The notes: generated by a model from the sequence alone, not told the origin. A DNA stretch of 59,171 nucleotides from Zobellella denitrificans (GCF_002237365.1 NZ_NMUO01000012.1:1-59171); one strand, 5' to 3'. Positions 43,083 to 52,210 are shown, counted from the stretch's first letter. Numbers and translations: made by a program.

Positions 43083-44042
43083 TCAGCGGTTTTTCAGCGA
43101 GTCCGGCGCCAGTACCTCGACTTTGCCCGCCATGTCGGTCAGCCAGCGGCGAAACTCGGGCGAATCTTTCACGTCGGTCTCGACCATCATGCTCTGCTTG
43201 TCGTAGCGGGTCAGCCTGGGATTGCTGCCGGGAATGCTGTCTTCCAGTATGGCCCGGCTTGGATTGGTGATCCGGCCTACGAAATGGATGGTCTCCGCCT
43301 CTTCCTGGTAGCCTTTTTCGCGGATCAGCTTGTTGACGCTGAACTCCCGCGGCTGGGTAACAGGACGGCTGGTCAGCTCCACTTCTTTAATGTGCTCGAA
43401 GGGAATGCCGTAGATCTTGGGATCCATGTCCGACACCGTGCACAGCAGCATGGGGCCTTCCTTGCGGCTGACGATGCCGAGGGGGTTGACCTGTTCGTAG
43501 CGCAGCCAGACGGTGCGGCCCTTGATCACCCGCTTGATCTCGGCACTGAACTTGCGGCCGCGCCACAGGGCGTCGCGGATGGTGGTGGCCCGCCGCATCT
43601 CGGGGCTGCCCGGGAACGGCTTGGGCAGCTGCACCACGTTTTCCATCCAGCGGTTGGCCAGTTCGCTCTGGCTGTCGCCGATCACCTGGGTGGCCTTGTC
43701 GATGATGGGGTTGAGCTCCGCCAGCACGCTGGCCGGCAGCAGGTCGGCGGCCTGGTCGTTCCAGGTTTTCAGCGCCATGGCCAGGCTGAGCGGCATAAAG
43801 TTGGCGAAATCGTTCAAACCATTGCGTTCGAAGCACCAGCCGTGGGGCTTGCTGCGATCATCGGAGGTGAGATCGAACAGGCCCATGCCGGACATCTCCT
43901 CCAGATCCCGCTGTACGGTCCGCAGGCTTACCTGGATGCCTTCTTCTTCCAGTTTTTCTTGCAGCTGGCGAGCGGTCAGCTTGTATGGACGATAAGGAAC
44001 ACAGCGCGCCAGGGTCAATTGTCTCAGCAGTTTCTTACTCAT
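43083..44042 (-). CDS. WYL-domain transcriptional regulator
   Basis: This 319-residue protein has an N-terminal DeoR-like helix-turn-helix (about 20-60, TARQLQEKLEEEGIQVSLRTVQRDL), a linker, a WYL ligand-sensing domain (about 165-235, with GRTVWLRYEQVN) and a C-terminal WCX-like extension (about 250-319). WYL regulators often answer to nucleic acids or nucleotides and sit in DNA-damage or phage-defence loci (BrxR, CapW, DriD). Here the downstream gene is an FtsZ homologue, 68 bases away on the same strand behind a hairpin. DriD in Caulobacter is a precedent for a WYL factor controlling a division inhibitor. Confidence 0.88.
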   Translation of the reverse strand: MSKKLLRQLTLARCVPYRPYKLTARQLQEKLEEEGIQVSLRTVQRDLEEMSGMGLFDLTSDDRSKPHGWCFERNGLNDFANFMPLSLAMALKTWNDQAADLLPASVLAELNPIIDKATQVIGDSQSELANRWMENVVQLPKPFPGSPEMRRATTIRDALWRGRKFSAEIKRVIKGRTVWLRYEQVNPLGIVSRKEGPMLLCTVSDMDPKIYGIPFEHIKEVELTSRPVTQPREFSVNKLIREKGYQEEAETIHFVGRITNPSRAILEDSIPGSNPRLTRYDKQSMMVETDVKDSPEFRRWLTDMAGKVEVLAPDSLKNR

Positions 44043-44066
44043 GGTTTTGCCCTCTTGCTTGGGATG

Positions 44067-44105
44067 ATTCTATCCTAGGCACAGGGTGTGACAAGTTCTG
44101 TCGCA
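44067..44105 (-). promoter_or_regulatory. WYL promoter with overlapping dyad
   Basis: On the minus strand TTGTCA (44089-44094) and TAGAAT (44067-44072) are 16 bases apart. The dyad TGTGACA-N5-TGTCGCA (44087-44105, one mismatch) overlaps the -35 box, and a further CTGTCGC copy lies near 44122. Self-repression by the WYL protein is plausible. Confidence 0.6.
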
Positions 44106-44242
44106 ACTTTTCCGGGGTCGACTGTCGCCATTTTTCTACAACCCCTGCTTTTCGGTCTGATCCTGACGCTAGATTCCTGTTGCCTTTTTTTCGTCCATAT
44201 GACTATAAGTAGTTGAAATAAAACCACCTTACTTGGAGAACC

Positions 44243-45775
44243 ATGAAGATTCTACTGAGCCTGCTGCTGCTGTGCACCAGCCTGGCCTGGGCCCAGCCCG
44301 TGCCGCCCACCCCCTTTGAAAACGGGAAATTTCTGACCCTGCCCGACAGTCGCGACATCAGCCGCTACCTTGCCGAGCTGGATGCCCTGTCGCCCAGGGC
44401 CCGTCTGGTGTCGCTCGGCACCTCGGCCGGGGGCCGGCCGATAGAAGCGCTGCTGATGTCCGAATCGCCCGCCTTCCTGCGGGATCATGCCGCCGAGGCG
44501 GACAAGCCGACGGTGATGATCTTCGGCTCCCAGCACGGCAACGAACCCTCCAGTGCCGAAGCTATCCAGCAGCTGGCGCGGGAGCTGATCGCCGGTGAAC
44601 ATCCGGCGCTGTTGAGCCGGCTCAACCTGGTGCTGGTGGCCATGGCCAACCCGGACGGGCGGGATCTCTCTACCCGGCACAATGCCAACGACGACAACAC
44701 CAATATCGACTATGTGGCGCTCAACGCCGGGGAGACCCGGCTGCTGGTGGACGCCCTGCAGAGCTTCGATCCGGACGTGGTGTACGACGCCCACGAGTCC
44801 GGCATCTGGAAGCGGGTGCTCACCAGGGAGCAGGGCTGGATGACCGATGTGGAGGCCCAGTTCGACATGGGCAACAACCCCAATATCGACGGACCCCTGC
44901 GCGACTACACCGAGCACCGGCTGCTGCCGGCCCTGATCGAGCGGGTATCCGACGCGGGCCTGGCGGCGGTGCGCTACCGGGGCGAGATCACCGACATCAA
45001 CCAGTCGGTGGCCCGCGGCGGCCTGGGCATCACCAACCTGCGCAACTATGCGGCCATGCAGGGGCGCATCTCCATCCTGGTGGAAAACCGGCTGGACAAT
45101 AAGGACGGCAGCTATCCCACGCCGCGCAACATCGCCGAGCGGGTGCGCAAGCAGCACCTGAGCATCCTGACCATGCTGGAGCTGGTGGCGGACGAGAGTG
45201 AACAGCTGGTGAGCCTGTCACGCCGGGCCCGCCAGCAGTGGCAGTCCGGCGCCGGGGACGGCCGTACCCTGTGGATGGGGGTGAGCTTCGATGTGAACCG
45301 GGACGAGCCCGAGGTGACCTTGCCCCTGGTGCGCTTCGCCGATGGCCACCAGCAGCAGCACCGTTTTCGCAATCACGATGCCATCGTCACCCGGGAGCCG
45401 ATCCGGCTGGCCGACGCCTACGCGGTGACCCGGGAGCGGGAGCGCGTGGCAGGCTGGCTGGACCGGCACCATATTGCTTTTGAAACGGTGCGGGAGCCGC
45501 GGGAGCTGGTGGCGGAACGACTGGTGATCGAACAGTTGCTGCCCCAGCCCAAGGCCAGGCCGGGGGTGCGGGAGAAGGTGCAGGCCAGGGTGAGGGTGGC
45601 AGAACAAAGGGTCACCCTGCAACCGGGGGATCTGCTGGTGCCCATGGACCAGCCGCTGGCGCCCCTGGCCGCGCTGATGCTGGACCCGCGTTCCGCCAAC
45701 GCCCTCTACCAGGAGAGCGAGTGGAACTGGCTGCAACCGGGCGAGTTCCCGGTATTTCCGGTGCGCTTGCCCTGA
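44243..45775 (+). CDS. Exported M14 zinc carboxypeptidase
   Basis: This 510-residue protein has a signal peptide (1-17, cleaved after LAWA). In the M14 catalytic domain, GSQHGNEPSSAE gives zinc ligands His98 and Glu101, NPDGR (136-140) is the substrate-binding loop, VYDAHESG gives the third ligand His (about 184), and LVENR gives the catalytic Glu (about 281). A C-terminal beta-rich extension of about 170 residues follows. It acts in the periplasm or outside, trimming peptides or possibly peptidoglycan stems. CTTGGAGAACC precedes the ATG. It is divergent from the WYL gene. Confidence 0.9.
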   Translation: MKILLSLLLLCTSLAWAQPVPPTPFENGKFLTLPDSRDISRYLAELDALSPRARLVSLGTSAGGRPIEALLMSESPAFLRDHAAEADKPTVMIFGSQHGNEPSSAEAIQQLARELIAGEHPALLSRLNLVLVAMANPDGRDLSTRHNANDDNTNIDYVALNAGETRLLVDALQSFDPDVVYDAHESGIWKRVLTREQGWMTDVEAQFDMGNNPNIDGPLRDYTEHRLLPALIERVSDAGLAAVRYRGEITDINQSVARGGLGITNLRNYAAMQGRISILVENRLDNKDGSYPTPRNIAERVRKQHLSILTMLELVADESEQLVSLSRRARQQWQSGAGDGRTLWMGVSFDVNRDEPEVTLPLVRFADGHQQQHRFRNHDAIVTREPIRLADAYAVTRERERVAGWLDRHHIAFETVREPRELVAERLVIEQLLPQPKARPGVREKVQARVRVAEQRVTLQPGDLLVPMDQPLAPLAALMLDPRSANALYQESEWNWLQPGEFPVFPVRLP

Positions 45776-45815
45776 GCCGGTGATGGCCGGGGCCGGAATA
45801 GCGGCCTCGGCGTGC

Positions 45816-46205
45816 CTACAGCGCCAGCCAGGACAGCGGGGACTTGCTGACGGCGGCGCCGTAGATATAGGCGAAGATGGCGATGGCCGCCAGGGCGGCG
45901 GCCAGGCGCTGGCCCTGGGTCTTGCCGCGCTTGATGGCGATGGTGCCGACCAGGATGTAGAGCACCAGGCCGACTATCTTGGCGGTGAGCCAGGGGCTGT
46001 TGTCGAAGGGCACCTGCCTGATCTGCACCGCCAGCCAGATGCCCAGCAGCAGCAGCAGGGTGTCGTTGACATGGGGCAGTATCTTCAACGCCTTGTTGTT
46101 GATCCGGGCGGGGGAAGGCACCGCCAGCCAGGCGCGCAGCATGAACAGGGTGATGCTGATCAGGGCAAACATCATATGGGCGTGTTTGACGGCCAGGTAG
46201 GACAT
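45816..46205 (-). CDS. sirB2: SirB2-family membrane protein
   Basis: This 129-residue protein has four membrane helices, starting MSYLAVKHAHMMFALISITLF and including LPHVNDTLLLLLGIWL, the characteristic pattern of SirB2, a small family named from Salmonella whose molecular role is unknown. The frame is open upstream to 46346, but the ATG at 46205 has GGAG eight bases before it and gives the family length. It is a single gene between convergent and divergent neighbours. Confidence 0.85.
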   Translation of the reverse strand: MSYLAVKHAHMMFALISITLFMLRAWLAVPSPARINNKALKILPHVNDTLLLLLGIWLAVQIRQVPFDNSPWLTAKIVGLVLYILVGTIAIKRGKTQGQRLAAALAAIAIFAYIYGAAVSKSPLSWLAL

Positions 46206-46363
46206 AATAACTCCAAAAAAGACAATAAGATGGCGAAATAGTAACAGCATACCGCTTTGCCGCCGCCCTGAATACTGAGGAAGATCAAGGCCACCGCCGC
46301 CCAGGCTGTTAACCTTGAGGCCAGAATCCGGTCTTATCACATTCAATTACCGAGGTAACTGCG

Positions 46364-46789
46364 ATGAACAAATGGTTTTATGGTCTGGCGGGGGCCTTGT
46401 TGGCCGGCCCCGTGCTGGCGGCGCCGATGACGGTGTACAAGTCCGAGTCCTGCGGCTGCTGCCAGCACTGGATCGAACACATGGAGGAAGCCGGTTTCGA
46501 GATAGCGGTGGTCAACACCGACAACATGGCGCCGGTCAAGGCCAAGGCGGGGCTCAAGCCCGGCATGGCGTCCTGCCATACCGGTTTTATCGACGGCTAT
46601 GTGATCGAGGGGCATGTGCCGGCGGCGGACGTGAGGCAGTTGCTGGAGCAGAAGCCGGCGGTGCGCGGCCTGACCATTCCCGGCATGCCCCAGAGCGCGC
46701 CGGGCATGGACATTCCCGGCACCCCCTACGAGGTGCTGAGCTTCGACGAGCAGGGCAACACCGCCCTGTTCAATCGTTATCCAGGATAG
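46364..46789 (+). CDS. DUF411 periplasmic metal-binding protein
   Basis: This 141-residue protein has a signal peptide (1-19). The thioredoxin-like start of the mature part contains SCGCCQHWIEHM, and later GMASCHTG, IEGHVPAADV and GLTIPGMPQSAPGMD. This methionine- and cysteine-rich set is typical of DUF411 proteins, often found in copper-resistance loci and thought to bind copper. No other copper genes are here. Its last 20 bases overlap the end of the convergent yhhM gene. Confidence 0.9.
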   Translation: MNKWFYGLAGALLAGPVLAAPMTVYKSESCGCCQHWIEHMEEAGFEIAVVNTDNMAPVKAKAGLKPGMASCHTGFIDGYVIEGHVPAADVRQLLEQKPAVRGLTIPGMPQSAPGMDIPGTPYEVLSFDEQGNTALFNRYPG

Positions 46790-47126
46790 TTTCGTCCGGC
46801 TCGAAGGCGATAAACCGGTTGCCCTGGAACACCAGGGTGCCGGTGGCCCCCTCGGCGAGTTGTTCGTAGAGGTGCTCGCTGACCTTGAATTCCCGCTCAT
46901 TCCCGCCCGCCAGGGGGCGGAAGCGCACATAATAGTCTACCCGGGGCGGCGGCAATTCGGTCTTCTCCTTGCTGGTACGCCCCATGAATTCCTTGGTGTA
47001 CCTGTGGGTCACCGCGACCTTCAGGCTGTGCTGGGGCTGGCCGCTATTATAAAAGTGGGTATAGAGCTGACGGCCGATCACCAGGGTGGCGATGGCAATG
47101 ATGCCCCAGAGAACGATTTTATCCAT
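46770..47126 (-). CDS. yhhM: DUF2500 family protein (YhhM-like)
   Basis: This 118-residue protein has one N-terminal membrane helix (about 4-20) and a small beta-rich domain, with YYVRFRPLAGGNEREFKVSE and GTLVFQGNRFIAF, close to E. coli YhhM (119). Its function is unknown. In E. coli, yhhM lies beside yhhL, rsmD and ftsY; here those genes are about 11 kb away, so the group has been split. Confidence 0.83.
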   Translation of the reverse strand: MDKIVLWGIIAIATLVIGRQLYTHFYNSGQPQHSLKVAVTHRYTKEFMGRTSKEKTELPPPRVDYYVRFRPLAGGNEREFKVSEHLYEQLAEGATGTLVFQGNRFIAFEPDETILDND

Positions 47127-47222
47127 GACATTGCCCCCTTCTGGCTTCAGCTTAATGGTTGTGCGAGGCCGCGCAAGCTGATTTGATTAGAGTAACGATT
47201 GAATCTGTCAAAGGCGAGTGGG

Positions 47223-49007
47223 ATGCGACTACTGCTGGGTTGCTGTTTGCTGCTGGTATCCGGCGCCCTGTCCGCCCAGTGGCTGCCCGAGGACCTGAGC
47301 GTCCAGGCCACCCTGGCCCGGGCCCAGGTGCCGGCCTGCCCGCGTGAACGGGCCGAGGGGCTGTCGCTGGCGCTGGAGCAGGGGCAACTGCAGGGCCGGC
47401 TGGCGCGGCTCAGCCTGGATCTGACCTGCTCCCGCAGCGATGGCGGTGGGGCCGCCGGCGAGAGCGATGCCCTTTCCCTGCTGCTCACCCTGCCGCCCAT
47501 CGACTTCCATGTCGAGGAGCTCACCCTCTACCTGCCCCGGGGCGTGGCGACCGGCGCGGCCGAGCTGCGCCACCGGCAACGGCACCTGGACATCCTCTGG
47601 CAGACGGAATCCGGCACGGTCAGCCTGTCGCTGCTGCCGGAGCGGCAGGGCTGGCGCTGGCAGGGCCAGATCCCCGGAACCGTGCTGGCCCCCGAACTGG
47701 GCCAGCGCCTGACCCTGAGCGGCGGCTGGCAACCCGGGCAGGAACTGACGCTGAATGCCGGCGGGGCATTGCCGGTGCCGCTGAGCGGCGACTGGCGGCT
47801 GCAACTGGCCGCCATCGAGGGCGACGCGGGCTGGCAGCTGCTGCCCGGTTCCCGCTTGCAGATACCACAACTGAGATGGCAGGAGCTGGAACTCGGCCAG
47901 CTCGAACTGATGCCGGTGGGAGCCCAGTCCCTGGACGGCCCCTGGCAGGCCCGGCTGAGCTGGCGGCAGGGGCGTTGGGGAGGGCAGCGGCTGCCCGACG
48001 CCGCCCTCGTGCTGGGAACGTCGGCCGGAGAGGGGCGGAGGGGCAGCCTGGCGCTGGAGCTAAGCCCGACGCTGCGGCTGCGGGGACACTGGCACTATGG
48101 CCAGGGGCTGGCGCTGAGGGTACCGGAGCAGTCCCTGCCGCTCGCCGGGCTCTGGCAATGGCTGTCCGGCTGGCTGGCGCTGCCGGTGGGAGTGGAACCC
48201 TCGGCAGGCGACCTGGTCTTATCGCTAGAAGCCCCGGACTTGCTGGCGCCCTCCGCCCCTGTTCAGATCGGCCTGGTCCTGCGGGAAGGACGGCTCGGTT
48301 ACCGGGACATGCTGGCCGAGCAGGTGGCGGCCCGGCTCAACCTGCAGTGGCGCCAGGGCGGCCTGCATACGGTAGGCACCAATGGCCTGACGGTGGCGGC
48401 ACTGGATGTGGGCGTCCCCATCACCGACCTCAGTGGCGCCGTGCAGTTGCGGCGGGGCGAACCCTGGCTGTCCGGGCTGACCGCCCGGGCCCTCGGCGGC
48501 CAGTTGGCGCTCTCGCCCATGGCCTTGACCGCCACTCCCAGTGGGGAGGTGCATTTCAGTGACATTTCGTTGGAGCAGATCCTCGGCTACACCGCCGTCA
48601 GCGGCCTTACCGGCAGTGGCAAGCTGCACGGCAGGCTGCCCTTTTCCTTCGAGCGGGGGTTCAGCGTGACCGGCGGCCGGGCCCATAGCGACGGCGGCTG
48701 GATTTCCTACCAGGCCGGCGAGGAGCTGCTGGCCTCGGGGGCGGGCAACCTGACCCTGGGATTGACCCTGGGGCTGCTCAGCGATCTGCGCTACGATCGG
48801 CTGGAAGCGGAGATTTCCATGTCGCCCGGTGGCGAGGCGGTGATCGAGAGCCGGCTGCAGGGGCAGGCGCCGGTGATGGGCCGGATGCACCCGGTGAACT
48901 TCAATTATCACCATGAGGAAAACCTGTTACAGTTGCTGGCAAGCCTGCGCTTTGCCCGGGATCTCGGCGAGCGGCTGCCGGCGCGGCTACAGGGGGAGAG
49001 TGAATAG
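47223..49007 (+). CDS. ydbH: YdbH-like intermembrane lipid-transport protein, short form
   Basis: This 594-residue AsmA/TamB-like protein has an N-terminal signal or anchor (residues 1-18) and a long beta-rich periplasmic body ending in the YdbH domain (GVPITDLSGAVQLRRG through PVMGRMHPVNFNYHHEEN). In E. coli, YdbH spans the periplasm and works with YnbE to move phospholipid to the outer membrane, redundantly with TamB and YhdP. E. coli YdbH has 879 residues, so this is about a third shorter. The ATG at 47223 follows GAGTGG. It is first in the ydbH-ynbE-ydbL operon; its stop directly abuts the ynbE start. Confidence 0.88.
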   Translation: MRLLLGCCLLLVSGALSAQWLPEDLSVQATLARAQVPACPRERAEGLSLALEQGQLQGRLARLSLDLTCSRSDGGGAAGESDALSLLLTLPPIDFHVEELTLYLPRGVATGAAELRHRQRHLDILWQTESGTVSLSLLPERQGWRWQGQIPGTVLAPELGQRLTLSGGWQPGQELTLNAGGALPVPLSGDWRLQLAAIEGDAGWQLLPGSRLQIPQLRWQELELGQLELMPVGAQSLDGPWQARLSWRQGRWGGQRLPDAALVLGTSAGEGRRGSLALELSPTLRLRGHWHYGQGLALRVPEQSLPLAGLWQWLSGWLALPVGVEPSAGDLVLSLEAPDLLAPSAPVQIGLVLREGRLGYRDMLAEQVAARLNLQWRQGGLHTVGTNGLTVAALDVGVPITDLSGAVQLRRGEPWLSGLTARALGGQLALSPMALTATPSGEVHFSDISLEQILGYTAVSGLTGSGKLHGRLPFSFERGFSVTGGRAHSDGGWISYQAGEELLASGAGNLTLGLTLGLLSDLRYDRLEAEISMSPGGEAVIESRLQGQAPVMGRMHPVNFNYHHEENLLQLLASLRFARDLGERLPARLQGESE

Positions 49008-49190
49008 ATGATAAAACCTGCGGCAGTGATCAGCCTGTTGTTGCTGAGTGCCTGTACACCCCGGGTGGAGGTGATGGTGCCGGACAAGCCCATCACGGTA
49101 AACCTGAATGTAAAGGTGGATCATGAAATCCGGATCCGGGTCGACCGGGAGCTGGAAGCATTGTTCGAACAAGAGAAAGAGTTGTTCTAA
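49008..49190 (+). CDS. ynbE: YnbE outer-membrane lipoprotein
   Basis: This 60-residue lipoprotein has the lipobox LLLLSAC (Cys16). The mature chain contains VEVMVPDKPITVNLNVKVD, the beta-strand element thought to pair with the C terminus of YdbH and complete the bridge to the outer membrane, and ends in a helix with ELEALFEQEKEL. Size and order match E. coli ynbE. It begins at the base after the ydbH stop, so translation is coupled. Confidence 0.92.
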   Translation: MIKPAAVISLLLLSACTPRVEVMVPDKPITVNLNVKVDHEIRIRVDRELEALFEQEKELF

Positions 49191-49200
49191 GGGGGTTGGG

Positions 49201-49515
49201 ATGCGGTGGTTGGCTTTGATACTGGCGGCAACCCTGAGCTGGTCGGTGTGGGCCCTGGACCTGCAGCAGGCCAAGCAGCAGGGGTTGATCGGCGAGCGGC
49301 AGAACGGCCTGGTGGGGGCGGTACAGAGCACCCCCCAGGTCAATGCCATAGTGAATGATATCAATCGCAAGCGGCTGGAGAACTACCAGGATATCGCCCG
49401 GCGCACCGGCACCAGCCTGACCGTGGTGCAGAGCCGGGCCGGACAGCTGAACATAGAACGAACCCCGAGCGGTCAGTATGTGCAGCTGGCCGACGGCAGT
49501 TGGCTGCGTAAGTAG
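49201..49515 (+). CDS. ydbL: YdbL, periplasmic partner of YdbH-YnbE
   Basis: This 104-residue protein has a signal peptide (1-18, cleaved after VWA). The mature part has LQQAKQQGLIGERQNG and VNDINRKRLENYQDIARRTG, the DUF1318 signature of YdbL. In E. coli YdbL acts as a chaperone that limits YnbE self-assembly. It is the last gene of the operon, 10 bases after ynbE, with GGGGGTTGGG before the ATG. A GGAGCCGG/CCGGCTCC hairpin at about 49530-49550 may end the transcript. Confidence 0.92.
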   Translation: MRWLALILAATLSWSVWALDLQQAKQQGLIGERQNGLVGAVQSTPQVNAIVNDINRKRLENYQDIARRTGTSLTVVQSRAGQLNIERTPSGQYVQLADGSWLRK

Positions 49516-49664
49516 TTACTTCCCTCCCGGGAGCCGGGTAATCCGGCTCCATTCGGACTTTTGTACCGTTTTCCTTCGCAATTCTCACCAAATACCTTGG
49601 TTAACTTCCTCTTCCGTAGTTAATATTTGTTTGTTTTTTGCACGAAAGAAGGGAGGGCCGACAG

Positions 49665-51842
49665 GTGCGCAATAGGGTTAGGCTTTGCTTGATGTTAGCA
49701 TGGGTGGCTTGTGCCAAACCCTATGCCAAAGGTACTGATTTGGAAATAAAACCGCCGGTCGCCAAGAAGATTCCCCACCTCCTGTTCAACCACGACGACA
49801 TCCGGGTGGACAACTACCACTGGTTGCGGGACGACGAGCGGGACGATCCCGAGGTCATCTCCTACCTGGAGCAGGAAAACCGCTACAGCGAGCAGGTGCT
49901 TACCCCGCTGAACGAACTGCAGGAAAACCTGTTCCAGGAAATGGTGGCCCGCATCCGCCAGGACGACAACAGCGTGCCCTACCTGAAAGAGGGCTACTGG
50001 TACCAGACCAGCTACCGGCAGGGCCAGGAGTATGCCATCGTCGAACGCTACCCCGACGGCCAGCCCGAACGGGTGGAAGTGCTGCTGGACGGAAACGAAC
50101 GGGCCGGCGAGCACGCCTACTACGGCATGGGCCAGCTGGCGGTGAGCCCGGATCAGCGCACCCTGGCTTTCGCCGAGGACTTCGTGTCCCGCCGCCAGTA
50201 CCAGATCCGTTTCAAGTCGCTGGAAACCGGTGAATTCTATGAGGAAGTGCTGGAACACACCTCCGGCAACCTGGTGTGGGCCAATGACGGCAAGACCCTG
50301 TTCTATGTGAAACAGGATGAAAATACCCTGCTGCCCTACCAGGTGTACCGCCATACCCTGGGCACCGCTCAGAGCGAAGACGTGCTGGTATACGAAGAGA
50401 AAGACAGCAGCTTCTATACCAGCATCTACAAGAGCCGTTCCGAGGATTACATCCTGATCGGCGCCTGGAACACCGATTCCAGCGAACTCAGCATGGTGCC
50501 GGCGGATGCGCCGGAGACCCCGGCCCGGGTATTCCTGCCCCGGCAGCACGGCCACGAATACGATCTCGAGCATTACCAGGGCCAGTTCTACATCCGTTCC
50601 AACAAGGACGGCGCCAACTTCGGCCTTTACCTGGCCAGGGAGGCGTCGGCCGGCGACCAGTGGCAGCCGCTGATCCCGGCCCGGGCCGAGGTACTGCTAG
50701 AGGGCTTTGCCCTGTTCCGCGACTGGCTGGTGCTGGAAGAGCGCCGCGAGGGCCTGGTGCACCTGCGCCAGATCCACCGTCGGGATGGGCGCGAGCGCGA
50801 GATCCGCTTCGACGACCCCGCCTACGTAACCTGGCTGGGGGCCAACGCCGAGTCTGATACCCCCTGGTTGCGCTACGGCTACTCCTCCATGACCCGGCCG
50901 GTGACCACCTATGAAGTCAACATGGATACCCTGGAACGGCGTGAGCTGAAACAGCAGTACGTGGGTGAGCAGTTCAACGCCGACGACTACCGCAGCGAGC
51001 GGCTGTGGGTGAAGGCGCGGGACGGCGCCCTGGTACCGGTGTCCCTGGTATACCGGGCCGACAAGTTCAAGCGCGACGGCAGCAATCCGCTGCTGGTGTA
51101 TGCCTACGGCTCCTACGGTGCCAGCATGGATCCGGATTTCAGCAGCTCCCGCCTGAGCCTGCTCGACCGGGGCTTCGTCTACGCCATCGCCCATGTGCGT
51201 GGCGGCGAAGAGCTGGGCCGTGACTGGTACGAACAGGGCCGCCTGCTCAGCAAGCAGAATACCTTCCACGACTTTATCGACGTGACCCGCGATCTGGTGA
51301 TGCAGGGCTATGGCGACAAGAGCCGGGTGTTTGCCTCCGGCGGCAGCGCCGGCGGCCTGCTGGTGGGCGCCGTGGTCAACATGGAACCGGATCTGTTCAA
51401 GGGAGTGGTGGCCGCGGTGCCCTTCGTGGACGTGGTGACCACCATGCTGGACGAATCCATCCCGCTGACCACCGGCGAATATGGCGAGTGGGGCAATCCG
51501 GCGGAGGCCGACTATTACCACTACATGAAGTCCTACAGCCCCTACGATCAGGTCAAGCCCCAGGCCTACCCCCATATGCTGGTGACCACCGGCCTGCACG
51601 ATTCCCAGGTGCAGTATTGGGAGCCGGCCAAGTGGGTGGCCAAGCTCAGGGAAATGAAGCTGGACGACAACCTGCTGTTGCTGCACTGTGACATGGACAG
51701 CGGCCACGGCGGCAAGTCCGGACGCTTCGAGTCCTACCGGGAGCTGGCCCGGGAGTACGCCTTCCTGCTGGCCCTGGCGGACGAAGAGCAGGGCCCCCGC
51801 CTGGCGGCCGGCTTGGGCGGCACCGGCGAGGTGACCCACTAA
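49665..51842 (+). CDS. ptrB: Oligopeptidase B (prolyl oligopeptidase family S9A)
   Basis: This protein has about 725 residues from the GTG at 49665. A seven-bladed propeller (about 90-440) gates an alpha/beta-hydrolase with nucleophile elbow GGSAGG, and a C-terminal His in SGHGGKSG. It cuts short peptides after Lys or Arg. The usual bacterial PtrB has 680-690 residues and starts at about the PPVAKKIPH block; here about 35 residues precede it, including a hydrophobic stretch (LCLMLAWVACAKPYA) that may export or anchor it. The GTG has GGGAGG upstream; a TTG at 49638 is also possible. Confidence 0.9.
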   Translation: MRNRVRLCLMLAWVACAKPYAKGTDLEIKPPVAKKIPHLLFNHDDIRVDNYHWLRDDERDDPEVISYLEQENRYSEQVLTPLNELQENLFQEMVARIRQDDNSVPYLKEGYWYQTSYRQGQEYAIVERYPDGQPERVEVLLDGNERAGEHAYYGMGQLAVSPDQRTLAFAEDFVSRRQYQIRFKSLETGEFYEEVLEHTSGNLVWANDGKTLFYVKQDENTLLPYQVYRHTLGTAQSEDVLVYEEKDSSFYTSIYKSRSEDYILIGAWNTDSSELSMVPADAPETPARVFLPRQHGHEYDLEHYQGQFYIRSNKDGANFGLYLAREASAGDQWQPLIPARAEVLLEGFALFRDWLVLEERREGLVHLRQIHRRDGREREIRFDDPAYVTWLGANAESDTPWLRYGYSSMTRPVTTYEVNMDTLERRELKQQYVGEQFNADDYRSERLWVKARDGALVPVSLVYRADKFKRDGSNPLLVYAYGSYGASMDPDFSSSRLSLLDRGFVYAIAHVRGGEELGRDWYEQGRLLSKQNTFHDFIDVTRDLVMQGYGDKSRVFASGGSAGGLLVGAVVNMEPDLFKGVVAAVPFVDVVTTMLDESIPLTTGEYGEWGNPAEADYYHYMKSYSPYDQVKPQAYPHMLVTTGLHDSQVQYWEPAKWVAKLREMKLDDNLLLLHCDMDSGHGGKSGRFESYRELAREYAFLLALADEEQGPRLAAGLGGTGEVTH

Positions 51843-51872
51843 ACACCAGGGCCGCGTTGCGGCCCTGGTGTT
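51842..51872. terminator. Bidirectional hairpin between the ptrB and DUF1820 genes
   Basis: Perfect 14-base arms, AACACCAGGGCCGC and GCGGCCCTGGTGTT, around GTT, shared by two convergent genes. Confidence 0.75.
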
Positions 51873-51880
51873 GTGTGCTG

Positions 51881-52210
51881 TCAGTTGCCCGGCTTGGGTG
51901 TGTAGATGGGGGCGGGAAAGGGCGTGACCTTGTCGCCCAGCTCGGTGAGCCTAGCCTTGCCGCGCTTCTCCACCGCGTCGATGCGCAAGATCTGGTGCAG
52001 GGGGATATAGGTACGGTTCACCTCGGCGAACTCGCTCTTCAGCTTGTCTTCCGCCGGGTCCACCAGCAGCGAGGTGCGAGTGTCCCACACGAAGTCCGCC
52101 AGCTCCACAAAGCCGAACAGGCTGCCCTGGGTCACTTCCCGCACATAGATTTCATAGTGTTTGCCCGCGTTGACAAATTGCACGCGGTATAACAGCTCAG
52201 CAGACTTCAT
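51881..52210 (-). CDS. DUF1820 family protein
   Basis: This 109-residue cytoplasmic protein begins with YRVQFVNAGKHYEIYVREV and continues with GSLFGFVELADFVW and FAEVNRTYIPLHQILRIDAV, the pattern of DUF1820 (gammaproteobacterial, unknown function). It has no signal peptide or membrane helix. It is convergent with ptrB and downstream of the NSS transporter gene on the same strand, 40 bases away, so possibly co-transcribed. Confidence 0.83.
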   Translation of the reverse strand: MKSAELLYRVQFVNAGKHYEIYVREVTQGSLFGFVELADFVWDTRTSLLVDPAEDKLKSEFAEVNRTYIPLHQILRIDAVEKRGKARLTELGDKVTPFPAPIYTPKPGN

